Shown piece by piece: positions 1 through 33,400 of a stretch of DNA of 64,000 bases (positions are counted from its first letter, which is position 1; every line of letters begins with the position of its first letter). Source of the stretch: Hirundichthys speculiger (Eukaryota > Chordata > Actinopteri > Beloniformes > Exocoetidae); assembly GCA_018398805.1 (NCBI GenBank), contig JAGFBZ010001895.1, forward strand, positions 124,001-188,000, given 5' to 3'. A program made the position numbers and the translations under genes. The notes under the pieces are model-generated. The model was not told the DNA's origin and made no database searches. It was given only the letters and a program-made list of their open reading frames with translations.

Positions 1-227
1 TAATTTTAATTTGGCTATCCACTACTGTTTCATTTGCCTCCTTTTTTTTTTTTTTTGTAAATTATCAGTTTTTATTTCTTTTCTCTTGGAGATCTGCTTG
101 TCTACAACAATACTTGGGGCTTTGAGTATTTCTACAGCAAAAATTAGATGTCACCTTTTGGATTTTAACCTCGATGATGTCATTCTGAAGAAAGGATGAT
201 TGATATAGTTGCAGGGATGCATTGCGT

Positions 228-261
<34 letters not shown>

Positions 262-470
262 ATGGCAGTGTAATTACTTTTTGTACATGTCATCATGACC
301 CAGTGGCATTGTAACTAGGGCTTTGGGGATAATGTACAAGAGGATGAGGCAAGTGGATTTCACTTTGTGTATTGTGTAATGATATCCTGTACAGTTCTTT
401 AACACACTTTATTGACAGTATTTGTGTATATTTTATGAAGTAATAAAAATTAATACCGTTGTTGACACAT
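1..470. other. Window edge; possible 3' end of an upstream gene
   Basis: No coding region is recognisable here. The stretch is AT-rich, contains a (TG)n run, and has a canonical AATAAA at 442-447 on the plus strand. It could be the tail of a 3' UTR from a gene starting before the window. This rests only on the poly(A) signal and on the next gene's leader beginning further right. Confidence 0.3.
231..258. repeat. (TG)14 microsatellite
   Basis: Fourteen uninterrupted TG dinucleotides are visible. This is an ordinary vertebrate dinucleotide repeat and probably polymorphic. Confidence 0.95.
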
Positions 471-599
471 TTTTCTGACTTTATTTTATTTTTTTTGCAT
501 AGCGTCTCGTGTAAAAGTTTTAAGTTGGTGTATTTGCTTTTATTTAGGGTTGCAAAAAAATGCTTAAATCTAGGGAATAAGGATGGATCCACAATCGCG

Positions 600-1082
600 T
601 CAGTGCGCAGGCGCAGGAGCAGTAGCGCTCGCTGCTGTTGATAAACTGAATACATTTAAATGAGCTACGTAACGGTCCGTACTCCCTTAGCGTTGGATTG
701 GAAATGGCTTGATAATACTAATTAATACTCGGAGGATATTTTTGTGTTATTTTGGGACGTATGGCCTATTAAAATTATATATATTTTTTTAATTTGTGGC
801 TTTTGGCAAAGAGGAAACGAACCTTGGTGGAGAAGACGGCTTGCTAACACGGGCTAACAGCAGCAGCAGCAGCCACCAGCTGCTGACACCTCACGGCTTT
901 GACACGAAGGGCAAGTTTCCGGGAGGGTTAGACTACAATGCTGTGATTGGATACGTGGATGACTGTCGCCTGACTGTTAGCGTTAAGCCTTGTAACTTTT
1001 TGTATTAACCAAAAGGTTGGAGAATATGAGATAAACCGATGCCTGGCTACAACTGAGCGCAAGTGAAAGAACTGCAGAGGAG
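600..1082 (+). promoter_or_regulatory. tmem184b: Probable promoter and 5' UTR exon of tmem184b
   Basis: This stretch is richer in CpG and GC than its surroundings, for example around 595-640 and 820-970. It ends in a strong donor (GAG before gtaaga, donor at 1083). The first coding exon of tmem184b starts with its ATG directly after an acceptor at 2676, so an upstream non-coding exon is required, and this donor is the best candidate. The transcription start cannot be placed from sequence alone. Confidence 0.5.
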
Positions 1083-2649
1083 GTAAGAAGCACCGCGGCA
1101 GGATGGAGATGCAGCACTCAGCTGCTGCTGCACATTTTTACCGTTGTTTTTCTTAACTTGGACTGAGACTGTAATTAAAGTTACACATGATGGGTCATGC
1201 TGTCTCTGCCGTCTTTCCACATCTTACTGAATATGTATACACAGGTTTCCTGTCTCTGTTATCTCGGCCTTTGTGGGATTTTAAACAGAAATACCTGGCT
1301 GTATTAAAAAAATGACTTGTGTTACGACTAAACGCGGCCACTGTGGCCAGTTTGCCTTACGCAGATGGATCTTAAAAGTTACTGCTTTTCAAAAAAAGAC
1401 TACTCTATTGAGGTCAAAGTACATTGCGTGTTTTGAAATGTACCCACGGATGCAGTAAGCAGGAGTGATGAGGTGAATCTGCCTCCTGCCTGTGGCCTGC
1501 TGCTGAGAAACAGCGAGCTGCTGTTGGAGCACAGACCTCTGAATGATGGGCAGTTTCATTTAAAACAACATTAGATTGGATGCAAACGTTTAGTTGGTAA
1601 ATCATACACATGATTCATATTACACAGACATGTATCACTAGACTAAAAGACTCATTGATGTCTGTCTGAAGTCCATGTGTGATGAGTTTTCAATTATCTA
1701 TTCTGACATACTATATGTCTATTTCCACTGAAATAGTACGACCTGTTCTGATGTGATCTGCTGATGTACTCCCAGCTACTGTATTTTCACAAGTTGATTG
1801 AGGCTTTGGCAAGTAGCATGAGTCATCAATGGCCACACTGTGCACCAGTCCATATTTATCTGGTGCCCTGGGGAGGGGGGGCGATTAGATTATTGGCCTT
1901 CCTGGAAGTCACAACAAGACAGTGACGTAGTTGTTGAGTTGACAGTTCTAAGTGATGTGATTTGATGATAACGGTGGTGGCATTTTGATGGTCTTATCTG
2001 GAAAGATTGTTATGTTTTGACATGTCTAGGGTTCATATGTCTAAGTAAGTGATATGCACACCACTTATCTCATTTAGAATAAACCAGCGTCTGATTTGTG
2101 GAGCAGAAACTGCAATGAGTTTATTCACTTTCCAGTTTGAATTGATAAATTTAGATGATGGTTTTTCACCAGTTTAATTTGATGCCAAGAATCCACCTTA
2201 TTGAAGAATTCATGTGAGACAGCATCGTGTTGACCCCGTTTCACTACTACGAGGGAATGTGTGTAATGTAATTTCTAGCGAGAGTATACCAATCCTCACG
2301 CTTAGCATCGCTCCAAGAAAAAGAATGTGGGGGTAAAATGGGACTGGAGATTTCAGCTCATCACTGCAACTCCATTATTCAGTGTTTGTGGTTCTTTATC
2401 AGTCTGTCTGCTGTGTTGTCTCTTCTATCCCTCTCTGTCTTGATCTTGCACGATCTCTTTTGCATTTTAGATATGTGCTCTGTTCTGCTCTGACAGCAGC
2501 GGTAGTGAATAGAGATTTAGGTCACAGCACAGTTTTGCAGGTCTGTTAGTCTGCCTTTGCTCTTTAGGTTTTTTTTTTTATTTTTCATTTTTAATTCAGA
2601 CTATTATAACCTGGAACATGAGCATCTTCAGCTGGTTATTGTTCATTGA

Positions 2650-14134
<11,485 letters not shown>

Positions 14135-16240
14135 CCCTGAAACACACTCACTTTAACCTGTAGTCCATACTGAATTTTTAGCAGCCATCTGAGACAAATC
14201 TGATCTTTTATTTAAGTTCTAACATTAAAAGGGTAAAATAGTTTTAATTTGAAAAACCAATGAGAGCTTATATTTATAAAATGGTGTCTCCAGACTGCAG
14301 TGACATAAGGGCGAGAGTGTTTTTACTAGTAAAGGGGAAATTACTGCTGCAGCAGGAAAAGGATGAGCATAAAGGGAGTTGAGAGGAGGTTGGAACCGTC
14401 AGATTCATTACATGACCAGGCTGCTATTTGTGCTGATGTCAGAGTGCAGTTGTGGTTCTGGGCTCAAACCCACCAAAATTCATCTGCAGAATATGGATTA
14501 TGAGTGCACTTTAGAGGATGTGGCAGACGGGATGTTGCGTATAAGCCAGAAAAAATAAGTGCCATCCTCATCTGAAACATGTGGCTTCCTTCATTTTTTT
14601 ATTTTTTTATATTGGTTCTCAGTCCACACATCTGGCCTTCTTTCTACCATCTGTTTTTTTTTTTTTTTCATTGTTGAAACATTGCCAAAAATGGAACAAA
14701 GCCCCATATTTCACTTAATACAACACGCTCTCTCCAAGATTAGGATTGCTTTATAGGCAAGCAAAGGTCAGGAGCCTTTGAACTCGCCAGTTTCAGTTTA
14801 ATACTAGTAATAATTTTATATTTTATGTTCTATGATCAGTTGTTTGGAAAATTATTCTAAAAATGTTATAAATATATGATGTATTTTGTCTTCATTGTGG
14901 GTTTGTTCGACCTGTTGGTCGACCTGTGAGTTTAGCTGCTGGTCTGACTCCTGCAGTTTGGTGTTTGTGGAGCACTAAAGGAGCAGCTGTGCAAGAGATT
15001 TTTTGCGTGGGCAGAGAGAAGCATGGCGTACACACGGATTACAGATTACTAAAAATGTGACACTTCCTGCAGAGCCGGCCCAGCTGTGATATGCTGTGGA
15101 CTGTAATCTCATAATTAATGGTGTTGTTTGCAGCACAGATCAGCCCTGCTGCCTCTGCTGGTCCTGCTTGTACTGGCATCACTGTTCTAGCAGAAGTGAT
15201 TGAGACGTGATGTGAGAACGCCATTTAAAGATGTGCTCGTGCAGTTTAGGCTTTAAATCTGACTACATTTTCATTCTGAATATATAGATTATATACGCAC
15301 ATATAAAAACATTCACTTTGTACTTAAATTTATGGGCATTGAAAAGTTGCAAAATATGTTCAGGGATGTACAAAAGCAGAGGTTTGTGGAGGGACAGCAG
15401 AGGGAGCTGTCCACACATCTGCTTGTTTTATCTTTCTCTAAAGGTGTTAAAAATATGTTTAAGTGATTTTTGTTTTTTTCTTTTCATATTTTACCACCAA
15501 TGTTCCATTTTTATTTTCACAGTGACCAGTGTATAACAGGCTTGTGTATGTGACTAAATATTTAAAGGCAGATCACAGCAGCATAAAAGCATTACTGACT
15601 CCTTTTAAAGAGGTAACTTTAGGCCCACTGCTGCTGTGTATTTGCTGTTCAGTAAAGAATCCAAACAAATTTTACAGGTCAACTCAAGGCAGCGGTTGCA
15701 GGTACACACAGTACAGTACAGTGCTGTTTTAGGGAATGAATGTAGTTACAATGGGGAAATTAACAGCCAAACTGATGTGTACCTTATTTATAAAAAGTGC
15801 ATTTGGTTAGCAGAATATACAAAGTATTTGTTACATTTGGTTTGCAGTTGTGACACTAATTCATCCATTCCAGTCATCTCCTGGGCTGAAAACAATTGAA
15901 TCACTTTTCAGCCATCTTTCTACTGAACCCGCAGCGCTTCAAAGTCAAGGTTGAGTGCATTTGTTTTATGAATGTACAGTAAATTTGTACTATTAACCCA
16001 AATTTAGGTGCCAGACAATAGCGTGGCAGGCTCAAGCATCTTGATTCAAGAAGTGGTATGAGTGGAATATCACGGAGGTGACTGTAATGGCATTGATAAT
16101 TAATCTTAATTTTATATATGCTACTGTTTTATTTTGTTGTATACTTTTAATATGTATATTGGTAATGTGTTACATTGTTATATTGATTTCTGTTGATGTT
16201 GCTAAGGAAATAAAGAATTATGGTGTCTGCTTATGGACAC
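14135..16240 (+). other. tmem184b: 3' UTR of tmem184b with poly(A) signal
   Basis: After the TGA at 14132-14134 there is about 2.1 kb without genes. AATAAA at 16209-16214 followed by a GT-rich stretch is the best cleavage signal. Another AATAAA lies near 16328. Short frames inside are not conserved-looking. Confidence 0.6.
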
Positions 16241-16539
16241 CATCATCCTAATCATATGTGCAGTTGTGCAGTAATTACAAATTACATTTTACATTTATTT
16301 TTTTTGGAAGTGTTAGAGTATCCAAAGAAATAAAAAACCCTTGTATGAAGCTATGAAAGAGAGCCCACATGTTTCACTACTTCATCTCACAGCTACTTGC
16401 TACTTCTCACCCATTAAAAAAAAAAACTATTTTAGAGTAAACATATTTACTCTCTACAAGTAAATATGTATTTTTATTTCGAACACGGGTATTTATAAAA
16501 GGAAAAACAAGTAAACAAAAGAATTTCATTTCATTGGCT

Positions 16540-16910
16540 ACAAAGGTGTCAATCACATTTTAGGCGGGACTTCTACAGCAACCAGCCACTCTTCCAGCAC
16601 TTCCGGTCCTTAGTTCCAGGCTAAGCTAACAACACATTAGCAACGCGATCGATAGCATATCAAAATTGACCAGTTTAACTAAATTTATCATAGCAAAGCG
16701 ATGACGTATTTTAATATTTGACATTTTAATAGGTCTTTAAGAAAGTGGTAGCTTTGTTTTGTCGACCAGCCGACATTCGAGGTTAACGTAGGCTCCTTAG
16801 TTTAGCTGCGTTGGTTCTCCGTTCAGGCCAGAAACGATTACAGAAAACAAAAGGCAGACAAACATAAATTTGAAATACCGATTTATTCCTCAGGAGCGAG
16901 TGTCATCAAC
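16540..16910 (+). promoter_or_regulatory. ddx17: Probable ddx17 promoter and 5' UTR
   Basis: Upstream of the ddx17 ATG there is a CCAAT-type sequence (ATTGGC near 16535), a GGCGGGA box (about 16563) and an ETS-type site CACTTCCGGT (16598-16607). This is typical of a TATA-less housekeeping promoter. The transcription start is not determined. Confidence 0.5.
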
Positions 16911-25555
<8,645 letters not shown>

Positions 25556-26320
25556 TAGGGCTGCTCTCACACAGCACAGACACTACCCAGTTACATACGA
25601 CCCAGTTAGACACACTGGACTTCACTCTCAAAAACAGATGTGTTGATTTTTCAACATTTTGATTCCAACATTCCAGTTTGTATTATTTCTATCACATCAG
25701 TGCACTTTGCTTCAGACAGCTTCACTTTTCCAGCATCAATATATTTACATTGGCCATAAGCTTGTTCATGAAGTCCATCTTCGTTTTTGGATTCAAACTC
25801 ATATTTAGCGAAGCTTGGCTGTTATTTAACCAAGATTGTCACTATCCTTTGCCGTTTTTGGTGTGCACGCCTTTGTGACAGAGGCCTCAGTATTAGGCTT
25901 TCCCAGGTGTATTACAGGTAGGTGCTCAGGTTGATTCCTGTGTGTAAGCTTGCTCCTGTTTTAGTTACATCTTCTCTCTATATTTGTTTGAAAGTGTGAG
26001 CCAGAATATCATTTGGAAACTTTTGAAGAAAACTCAATGTGTGTCAAGGAAATAATGGTCGAACTGTTTCTAACATGAAGTTCTTCTTTCCCTTTAATGT
26101 TTTGTTTCATCTTGATTGTAGTGTGTGGACAGTAATTTAGGTGTTAGAAACCTGTGTATCCATGCAGTCATATTTCTGTCTATCCGACACCAGTTTTAGG
26201 ATAACTTAGTTGATCACCAGTTTGGTCCGGCCTTTGGAGCAGTAATTTTCTAGCGAACAGTAAGTCCCTTTTTACAGTTTGTTTTTCTTGTTGAATAAAA
26301 TATTCAGTGTGCATTCGTTT
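25556..26320 (+). other. ddx17: 3' UTR of ddx17 with poly(A) signal
   Basis: The region follows the TAG at 25553-25555 and reaches AATAAA at 26294-26299. More AATAAA hexamers at about 26642 and 26806 may give longer forms. No open frame of note is present. Confidence 0.55.
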
Positions 26321-27471
26321 TCTTGACATCTGCATTCTCATGAATAGAACATTTCCTTTGATCGTCAAGGAAAAAAAAGAAATTTATTTTCCACTTGGAA
26401 TAGTTTCAGTGTTCTGCTCTTGTACACCGCACAGATCAAATGTACATAACTGATCTGCCATCACTGGCATTCACACAGAGGAGTCTTACAGGAAATGAGT
26501 GCCGTGAAAAGTGACCGACAGGGAAATTTTCAGTGCTGCTGACATGCATTACAGATTAAAGAAAGAAGCTGAACAGGTTGCAGATGAACACTGTGCAGCT
26601 TCTTTTGCATATACTCAGGTTTCTGATGTTCAGTTTTACCCAATAAATGCTTGGATAATTAATGAGCGAAAGAATAAATTTAACTTAATTGTATTAAAGA
26701 TGAATATATTAAGATGTAGCTGATTTGTATCGCACACAAACATCAAACCTAATTTGACTAACATGTAACATGAGAAAGAAAATCATTCAAAAGCACAAAA
26801 CTTTAAATAAAGTTACGACTGCAAAATAGGCACATATGGCAGTAAATACACAGCTCTGATGTTACAGTAGACTTTGTTCTTAACACAAGATGAAAGGGGA
26901 ATGACTGGAAAAACTATCAAAACAATCAATCTCTGCAATCAGAAAGTGACTCAGTCACCGTGAGAGAGCAAGTAATCACAAAATAAACAAAGCTCATTAA
27001 GTATAGCCTTGTTCAAACTAATGTTGACATCTGAATTTTGCATCATGTCCTGTTTGCAGAGCACGCTGAGGTGAAGCTAAACGACTGATTCAGGGTGAGT
27101 GTTCAAGGTGAGGGAAAAATAATAATCTAGCGCACCAAAATGAGGAAGTATTCATACATTTGTAGCTTACTTCCCTTTGAAAGATGAAATGACAAACTGC
27201 AACCACTCTGAGGAAGCAGTCGGAGGTTGGTTTGAATGCAGCAACATACAGCGAGACTAGACCTAAGTACACGTGACTAACTTGGAGCAAAGCATACCCA
27301 CGTTACACTGAGCGTTAGTGTAATCCCAGGAAATAATACCAATCAAAGTAAGTACGACGTGATTGCAAAGGAAAATGCGTTCCAGTGAGTGTTGAGCTGG
27401 ACAGTCTGGAGAAGAAGAGGAGGCTGAGTCTGAAAGCAGAAAGTTTGTCAGGTTCTGGTTGTGTTTAGATG
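26321..27471. other. Convergent intergenic region between ddx17 and gga1
   Basis: No gene or recognisable transposon is seen in this 1.15-kb stretch. It must hold the 3' UTR of gga1 on the minus strand, but I find no canonical minus-strand AATAAA close to the stop. Short frames on both strands lack motifs. Confidence 0.5.
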
Positions 27472-30400
27472 CTATAGGTTCCCCCACTTCTCCGGAGGAG
27501 GAAACTGTTCTACGCTGCCGCTCTCGCTGTACTCCTGCTCTCCCATGGTGAAGGTTAATTTGTACTGCAGCTGCACTTTCTCCTGAAGCACATCAACACA
27601 CACAGGTGGACAGATAGTCAATACAATTACTGTAACAGCTGTAAAGCATTTAAGGTGAAAGACCTGACTTTGATATAACCAGGATGAATTTCTTAATCCG
27701 TATTTTAAACCTACAGAGGGTGACTTTCATACAGTTTAATGATTTCTTTTCCCATTTTCCTCACCTTTTTTGGGTTGGCGACAAGCAGAATCTGTGTGAT
27801 AGCAGCAGGAGGGAGGATGGGGTTGAAAGCTGGGAGCTCTGTTCCCGACGGAGGCTGCAGCTTCACTGCCATTGACTAGTCAACACATAGGAAACAGACT
27901 TTAATTCTTTAATGAAACAATCACCTGCAGCGGATCTCATTTCATCTATCCGACAGATGACAAACTAGAATGCTTCTATCGCTGCTGACCTTTGGAGCAG
28001 TAGTCTCAAAGTTAATGTTGGTGACTGGAACAGGGGCTGAGGACAGCATGGAGATGATCACCACCAGCACATCGGGTCGCGACGCAGGCGAGTCACAAGC
28101 GAAGTGAAAGAGAACCCGCAGACTGTGACCGTCAAACACGGTTACGGGTAAGAGACTACCTGCAGCAGGAAGAGGCCAAGAGATCTGATGAGCATCTGAT
28201 AAATCTGTACACCCTGTAGCTCATACAACCGTCATGATCAGGAGGAAAAATGACCCAAAAAGAACAGATAGAAAAAAATATTACATCATAATGCATAAAA
28301 CTGAATAAAGCCAACTGAATGTGAAATGCTCCAGGAGGACACTAAAGACTGAAAATCTGAAAACTCGTAAGTTTATTTTGCCTGTTCATTCACTGATACA
28401 TTTGAACAACTGCACTTTGAGGTGGTAAAAAAGTAGCTTATAAAATCGGTCTCAGTTTACTTACTGGGCTTAATGGATTCTAATGGTACAACAAGATCAG
28501 TGAGGGTGGATTCTACTGAAGGAGTCTCTGAGTGAGCCGGGGACTTCTCCAGCAGCCTGGCTCCGAGGCTGGGCTGTGTGTTTGGAATAGGAGCAGGATG
28601 ATCCGGGGCGAAGGCTAGAACAGGGTTTGGGCTAATGTTGGCTCCGGACTTGCTCTGGAGGTCTCTCAGAGTTGGTTTGGACTGCTGCTTGTCCCTTGAA
28701 GGAGAAAAAAAATAAGCAACATAGTTCATGGAAATGGCCTCCATTCTGCCTTCAAGTCTCAGAATTATAATTAATTTCTATTAGTGGTTAAAGGATAGTG
28801 TTTGGTTGTCTTGAATTACCATTTGACCTGCAGACCCTCTGGGGGCAGTGACTGCTGCAGCAGCGTCTTTCCCAGCAGGTCCAGCTCATCCAAAGCTGAA
28901 TTCCCAGGAGTAGAGCCGGACGAAAGGGGCTGAGAGTGAGAGGAAGGGTCAGGACTCAGGAGGCGGCTCGGTGCTGCTGGGACGTCTGCGTCTATGCTGT
29001 CAGAGGACTGGGAGTAGAGAGCCAGAGAGTAAATGTGCACATATTTTGTCAGGATAGATGCATTTGAAGTTGGCAGTTCAACAAAAGCACCTTCCAGTCC
29101 CTCACCTGGAAGGAATCCCATGCTGCGGAGTCCTCTGGGTGTGAGGGGGGGTTTGAGGTGTGTGTTCCTTCACTTAAACCTGCATGATGCAAAAATATTA
29201 TTATTAACCTACAAACAACTTATTTAACTTGCTTCTCTAGAAAACACTTGCATCTATAACTATGAAAAAAAGAAAAGCTGTGGGACATGTTACCGAGCGA
29301 CATAAGCTCGTCGTCAAGGAGACTGATCCCCATCTCCTGTGAGGGGGCGTTGAGGCTGTCTGTTGGAGTAGGAAATTCAGGGAAGGAGGGAGGAGACTGA
29401 GGTGAAGCGTCCAATCCTGACAGATCTAGCAGTGCTGACCCTAAATAAATAAAGAAAAAAAAGCATTCAAGGCAACAAAAAGATATTTCAACCAACATAT
29501 TTCACCCCTTTCCCCAATCAAAGTCCAATCCTCGTAGAAAACTGTCTCCCACCTGTTGGTTTCTGTGGGTTTAGCATGTTGTTTCCATTCACAATCTCCC
29601 CCTTCACCTGCTGCTTGTACAGGTTGATGACGTGGGTCAGGCTGTCGTTGGCCTGGAGGATCTCAGCTGTGGAGAGACGAGAAAAAGCCCCTCATTTCTG
29701 ACATCATTCACAGCAAACTGAGCTGCAGATGGATCAGAGAGCAACAGAATCATCACATGCTCTGATGTTGGGACTTTATAGAAGAGAACGCAAGAAAGAG
29801 ATCATTTATCATAAGCACTATGAGCATGAAGTAAGAGGTTGTTTGCATTAGTTAATCCAATAGATTGTCCAGCTACCTCTTCAACCAGTAAAAGATGCAG
29901 AGTGGCTGGATACGTAAGCATTTGAATCAGTCAGAGCTGGTATACAAATGATCTTTGAGCTTAGCTTTCACAGTGAACTCTAGAGCAGCAAGAAATTCAG
30001 CAGGAAACACATCCAGCCAGTGGAGGTTAGTCTCTGGGTGAACTTTAAATTCTTCACTGTTCTGTGGAAGATTCGGACATGACTCCTTTGAAACTCCTTT
30101 TTTTTAAGGCTTGCTTAATGAAAGCCAGTTCTGACTTAAAGGGTACAAATACAGCACATTTGAAGTCCAGATGCAGACAAACACCATCTTCTGAATGAGC
30201 AGGGACAAAACATAACGCATCAAGTGTTTCATCTCAGGACTTACAGGGATTCAAAATAGTTGAGTTGAGCCAAAGTATGCTATTATTAAGCTGCACCTCA
30301 CCTACATAGACACAAAGCTGAAAATTAAAGCCTATGTTTAGAACACTGACGTTAATTGCTACAAAGGAAAAGCTGAACATCCATCATTAAGTAGCTTTAT

Positions 30401-33400
30401 TGTAGTTTATTAGTCATATAATGGCTATGAACTACATCTGCATCATTTGCACACAGCAGATGTGAATTTAAAACTCTTTCATAATGATTTAAAAAGTTTG
30501 GCTTTAAAATCAGTTTTGAATTAAGACTCCTATGAGATTCAGAATTCCATTGAATTAATTTTTAATCAAATCTGGACAGCAGGAATTGGAATCACATGCT
30601 AACATTTACAGCCCCACATGTTACTCTCCTGACCAAAATGACCATCATTATTTGTTGCTGTGTTGTCCAGCAGCATCTTCAGTCACTGACACTGGAAATG
30701 TCTGTTACTACTAGGGGTGTAACGGTACACAAAACTCTCGGTTCGGTACGTACCTCGGTTTTGAGGTCACGGTTCGGTTCATTTTCGGTAGAGTAAGAAA
30801 CATAAATGCAAAATATAAATGTGCTAGTTGTTTATAACACACTTTTGTGCTATTAGCCTATACAAAGCTAGAATTCTGCTCAAAAATATAAATACAATAT
30901 TCTAAAATGTAGATATTTTGAAAAACAAAATAAAAATAACATTGGCTCAGACTTTTGCTTAAAAAAAAAATCCATCTGATGTGCAAAATTGAACAGTTGC
31001 AACACTGAACAGTTTCAAGTTGTTAGTCAGATTAAATAACATGAATAAGGCTCAGGGTGTTTCTTTAAAAACGAATCTTTTTATTCTTTCATAAAGTCCG
31101 GGTATGATTTTCTGGCTAAAATGGGGATGAGAAGGTTATTGATATCAGGGCTCAATTACCTTTATCATGTGTTTGAAGCCAGCGTTCTCTACCACTGATT
31201 AGGGTGTTTGTGTGCACGCGCGTCGCCTCGCCTGTGTATGTGGTGACACGCGCCCAGTCTGCACACAGAAACTCGCGCTGGCTGTGCACTGAGCCCGGCA
31301 GAGAGAGGGAGAGAGACGCGCGGCTCGCGTGGCAGACAGCAGCCAAGTGATGGCTTCAAACCTAGCTGTTTGAGTCCGCGTGAATCTCAAAATCACCAGA
31401 AAAAGTAGCTAGATTTGTCGCTAGTCGCTTTTTACAAATTAAGTCGCTAGGGGGGTCTGGAAAGTCGCTAGATATAGCGACAAAGTCGCTAAGTTGGCAA
31501 CACTGGGTGTGCGCACAACTGTGCATGTGCGGCTGCAGCGCTCTGCTCCACAACGTGCGGTCCTCTACTTAATATGTCCGTGTGGAAACTCGTTCGGTAC
31601 ACCTCCGTCCCGAACCGACCTACCCATACCGAAACGGTTCAATACAAATACATGTACCGTTACACCCCTAGTTACTACGCATCATTCCTGAGTTATCCTG
31701 TTCATTGGAACATATATATAGTCAGGGTTATACAGTCGGAGCGATAAACACCAACATTACATCCTAATAATGAACCACATACTGGTTAATTACAACTAAC
31801 CCTGTAAAATGGGATTCTGCTCTGCAGACTTCCCATGTACATTCTGTTTAACGGCTGATGAAGAGCATGATGCTCACCCAGAGCCTCGTCGTTGTCCTCT
31901 GTGTCGCTTGCCAGTCTGAAGAGCGTAGGCCTCATCTTCTCACACCGCTGGTACAGGTCCTGGCCACACAGATTCATAAGCACATAATCAAACACTGAGA
32001 ATCAGGTAGCATTAATGCTTGAAACAACCTGCTGGTTCAAAGGAGGTTTTATTTCACCTGTATCAGGTCAGTGTTGCTCTGATTTGCGGTGGCGCTGTCA
32101 TAGTCCTGCAGCAGCTGAGTCAGCAGAGTGACACTCTCCTTCACCTCCTGGATGGCGTTCACACGCTTTGATACCTTTTCCGCTCGCCTCTGGTCCTAAA
32201 AACAAACAGTGGTACAAGCAAATGAATGCAAAGTTTACAGCAAAGCTAAAGAGAGGAGAAAGTAAAAATAATCCTATTGCTCTTACAAGCGAGACAGATT
32301 TCCTCTTAACTAATTCTTCACTTCAACAGAGACAAAACCCCTGAAGGAAACCTGTCAAATTCTTCCATCAGTCAACATTACAGGCATGAGAGCAGAGCTT
32401 CACTTCCTCTGCTAAAAGTGTCGGTGGAGTTAATGTATAACAGGAAAAATGTAGTCAATAAAAGGAGGTGGAAGAGGAAAAGCTAATAGAAAAGGTTTAC
32501 CTCTTGGACCATTTCCTTGATAAGTTTGTTGGCGGCTTTCAGGTCCTCGGGGTGTGAGCTGTTCAACAGGCGAGACAGCATCTGACAGGAAACAGCAAGA
32601 ATCCGCTGTGAAACATTTCCCTACAGGCTAATGTCTTCTAAAGGTGTTAAACACAATCATAGCCCTGTAACGGCGCCCGCAACGCGATAGGAAACTGACT
32701 CAACAGCCCAAAACCATCATCACATTTTTATAAAAGTAACCATTAGATTTGACAAGCTCTTACTTTCGACTTCTCCTCATCCTCAAAAATGGCATTCTTG
32801 GGTCTGGGTGGGGGAAGTTTAAGTAGTTTGTCAGGAGGCAACTCTGGGTCTTGTTTAATGATACCTGTTAAACAGCCACAGAACAGAAACATTAAACATT
32901 AAACTGCATTAAATGTCTCTAATCATTAGTTACTGCTTTTATCCATGTTCACACTGCCAGACCAAGCCTGATCAGAATCCCATCTGTCTGACTAACCGTT
33001 CAATTTATATATTTCAAGTGACCAGATGCAGTCTGTGCTTCCTTAACATGTTCGCTAAGCCTCATGGTTGCTATGGTAACCTAAACATGTAGAAGAGATG
33101 CAAGCAAACAAAAAGGGTGGACTGGCTTCACGACTGTAGAGGAGCTGTGGAGGCTACTGTGTACTGCTGCGTTTTAGGCAGCTGTCACCGCCGGTACGTG
33201 AGTGCAGCAGGTGCACGGTCCAGGTAGGTTAGCTGTTAGCTAAACAACATCACTCCATCACGTCTGTCGAGACAGGAACTGCTGGTTTGCTGCGTTGCAA
33301 ATGACACTCGACTATTTGAAACCCTGTTAGACCAACCAGACTGTTCAGAAACAGTATCCAGTTGGAGTGACTTGAACCAGTATGTGGTTTGAATCCAATT

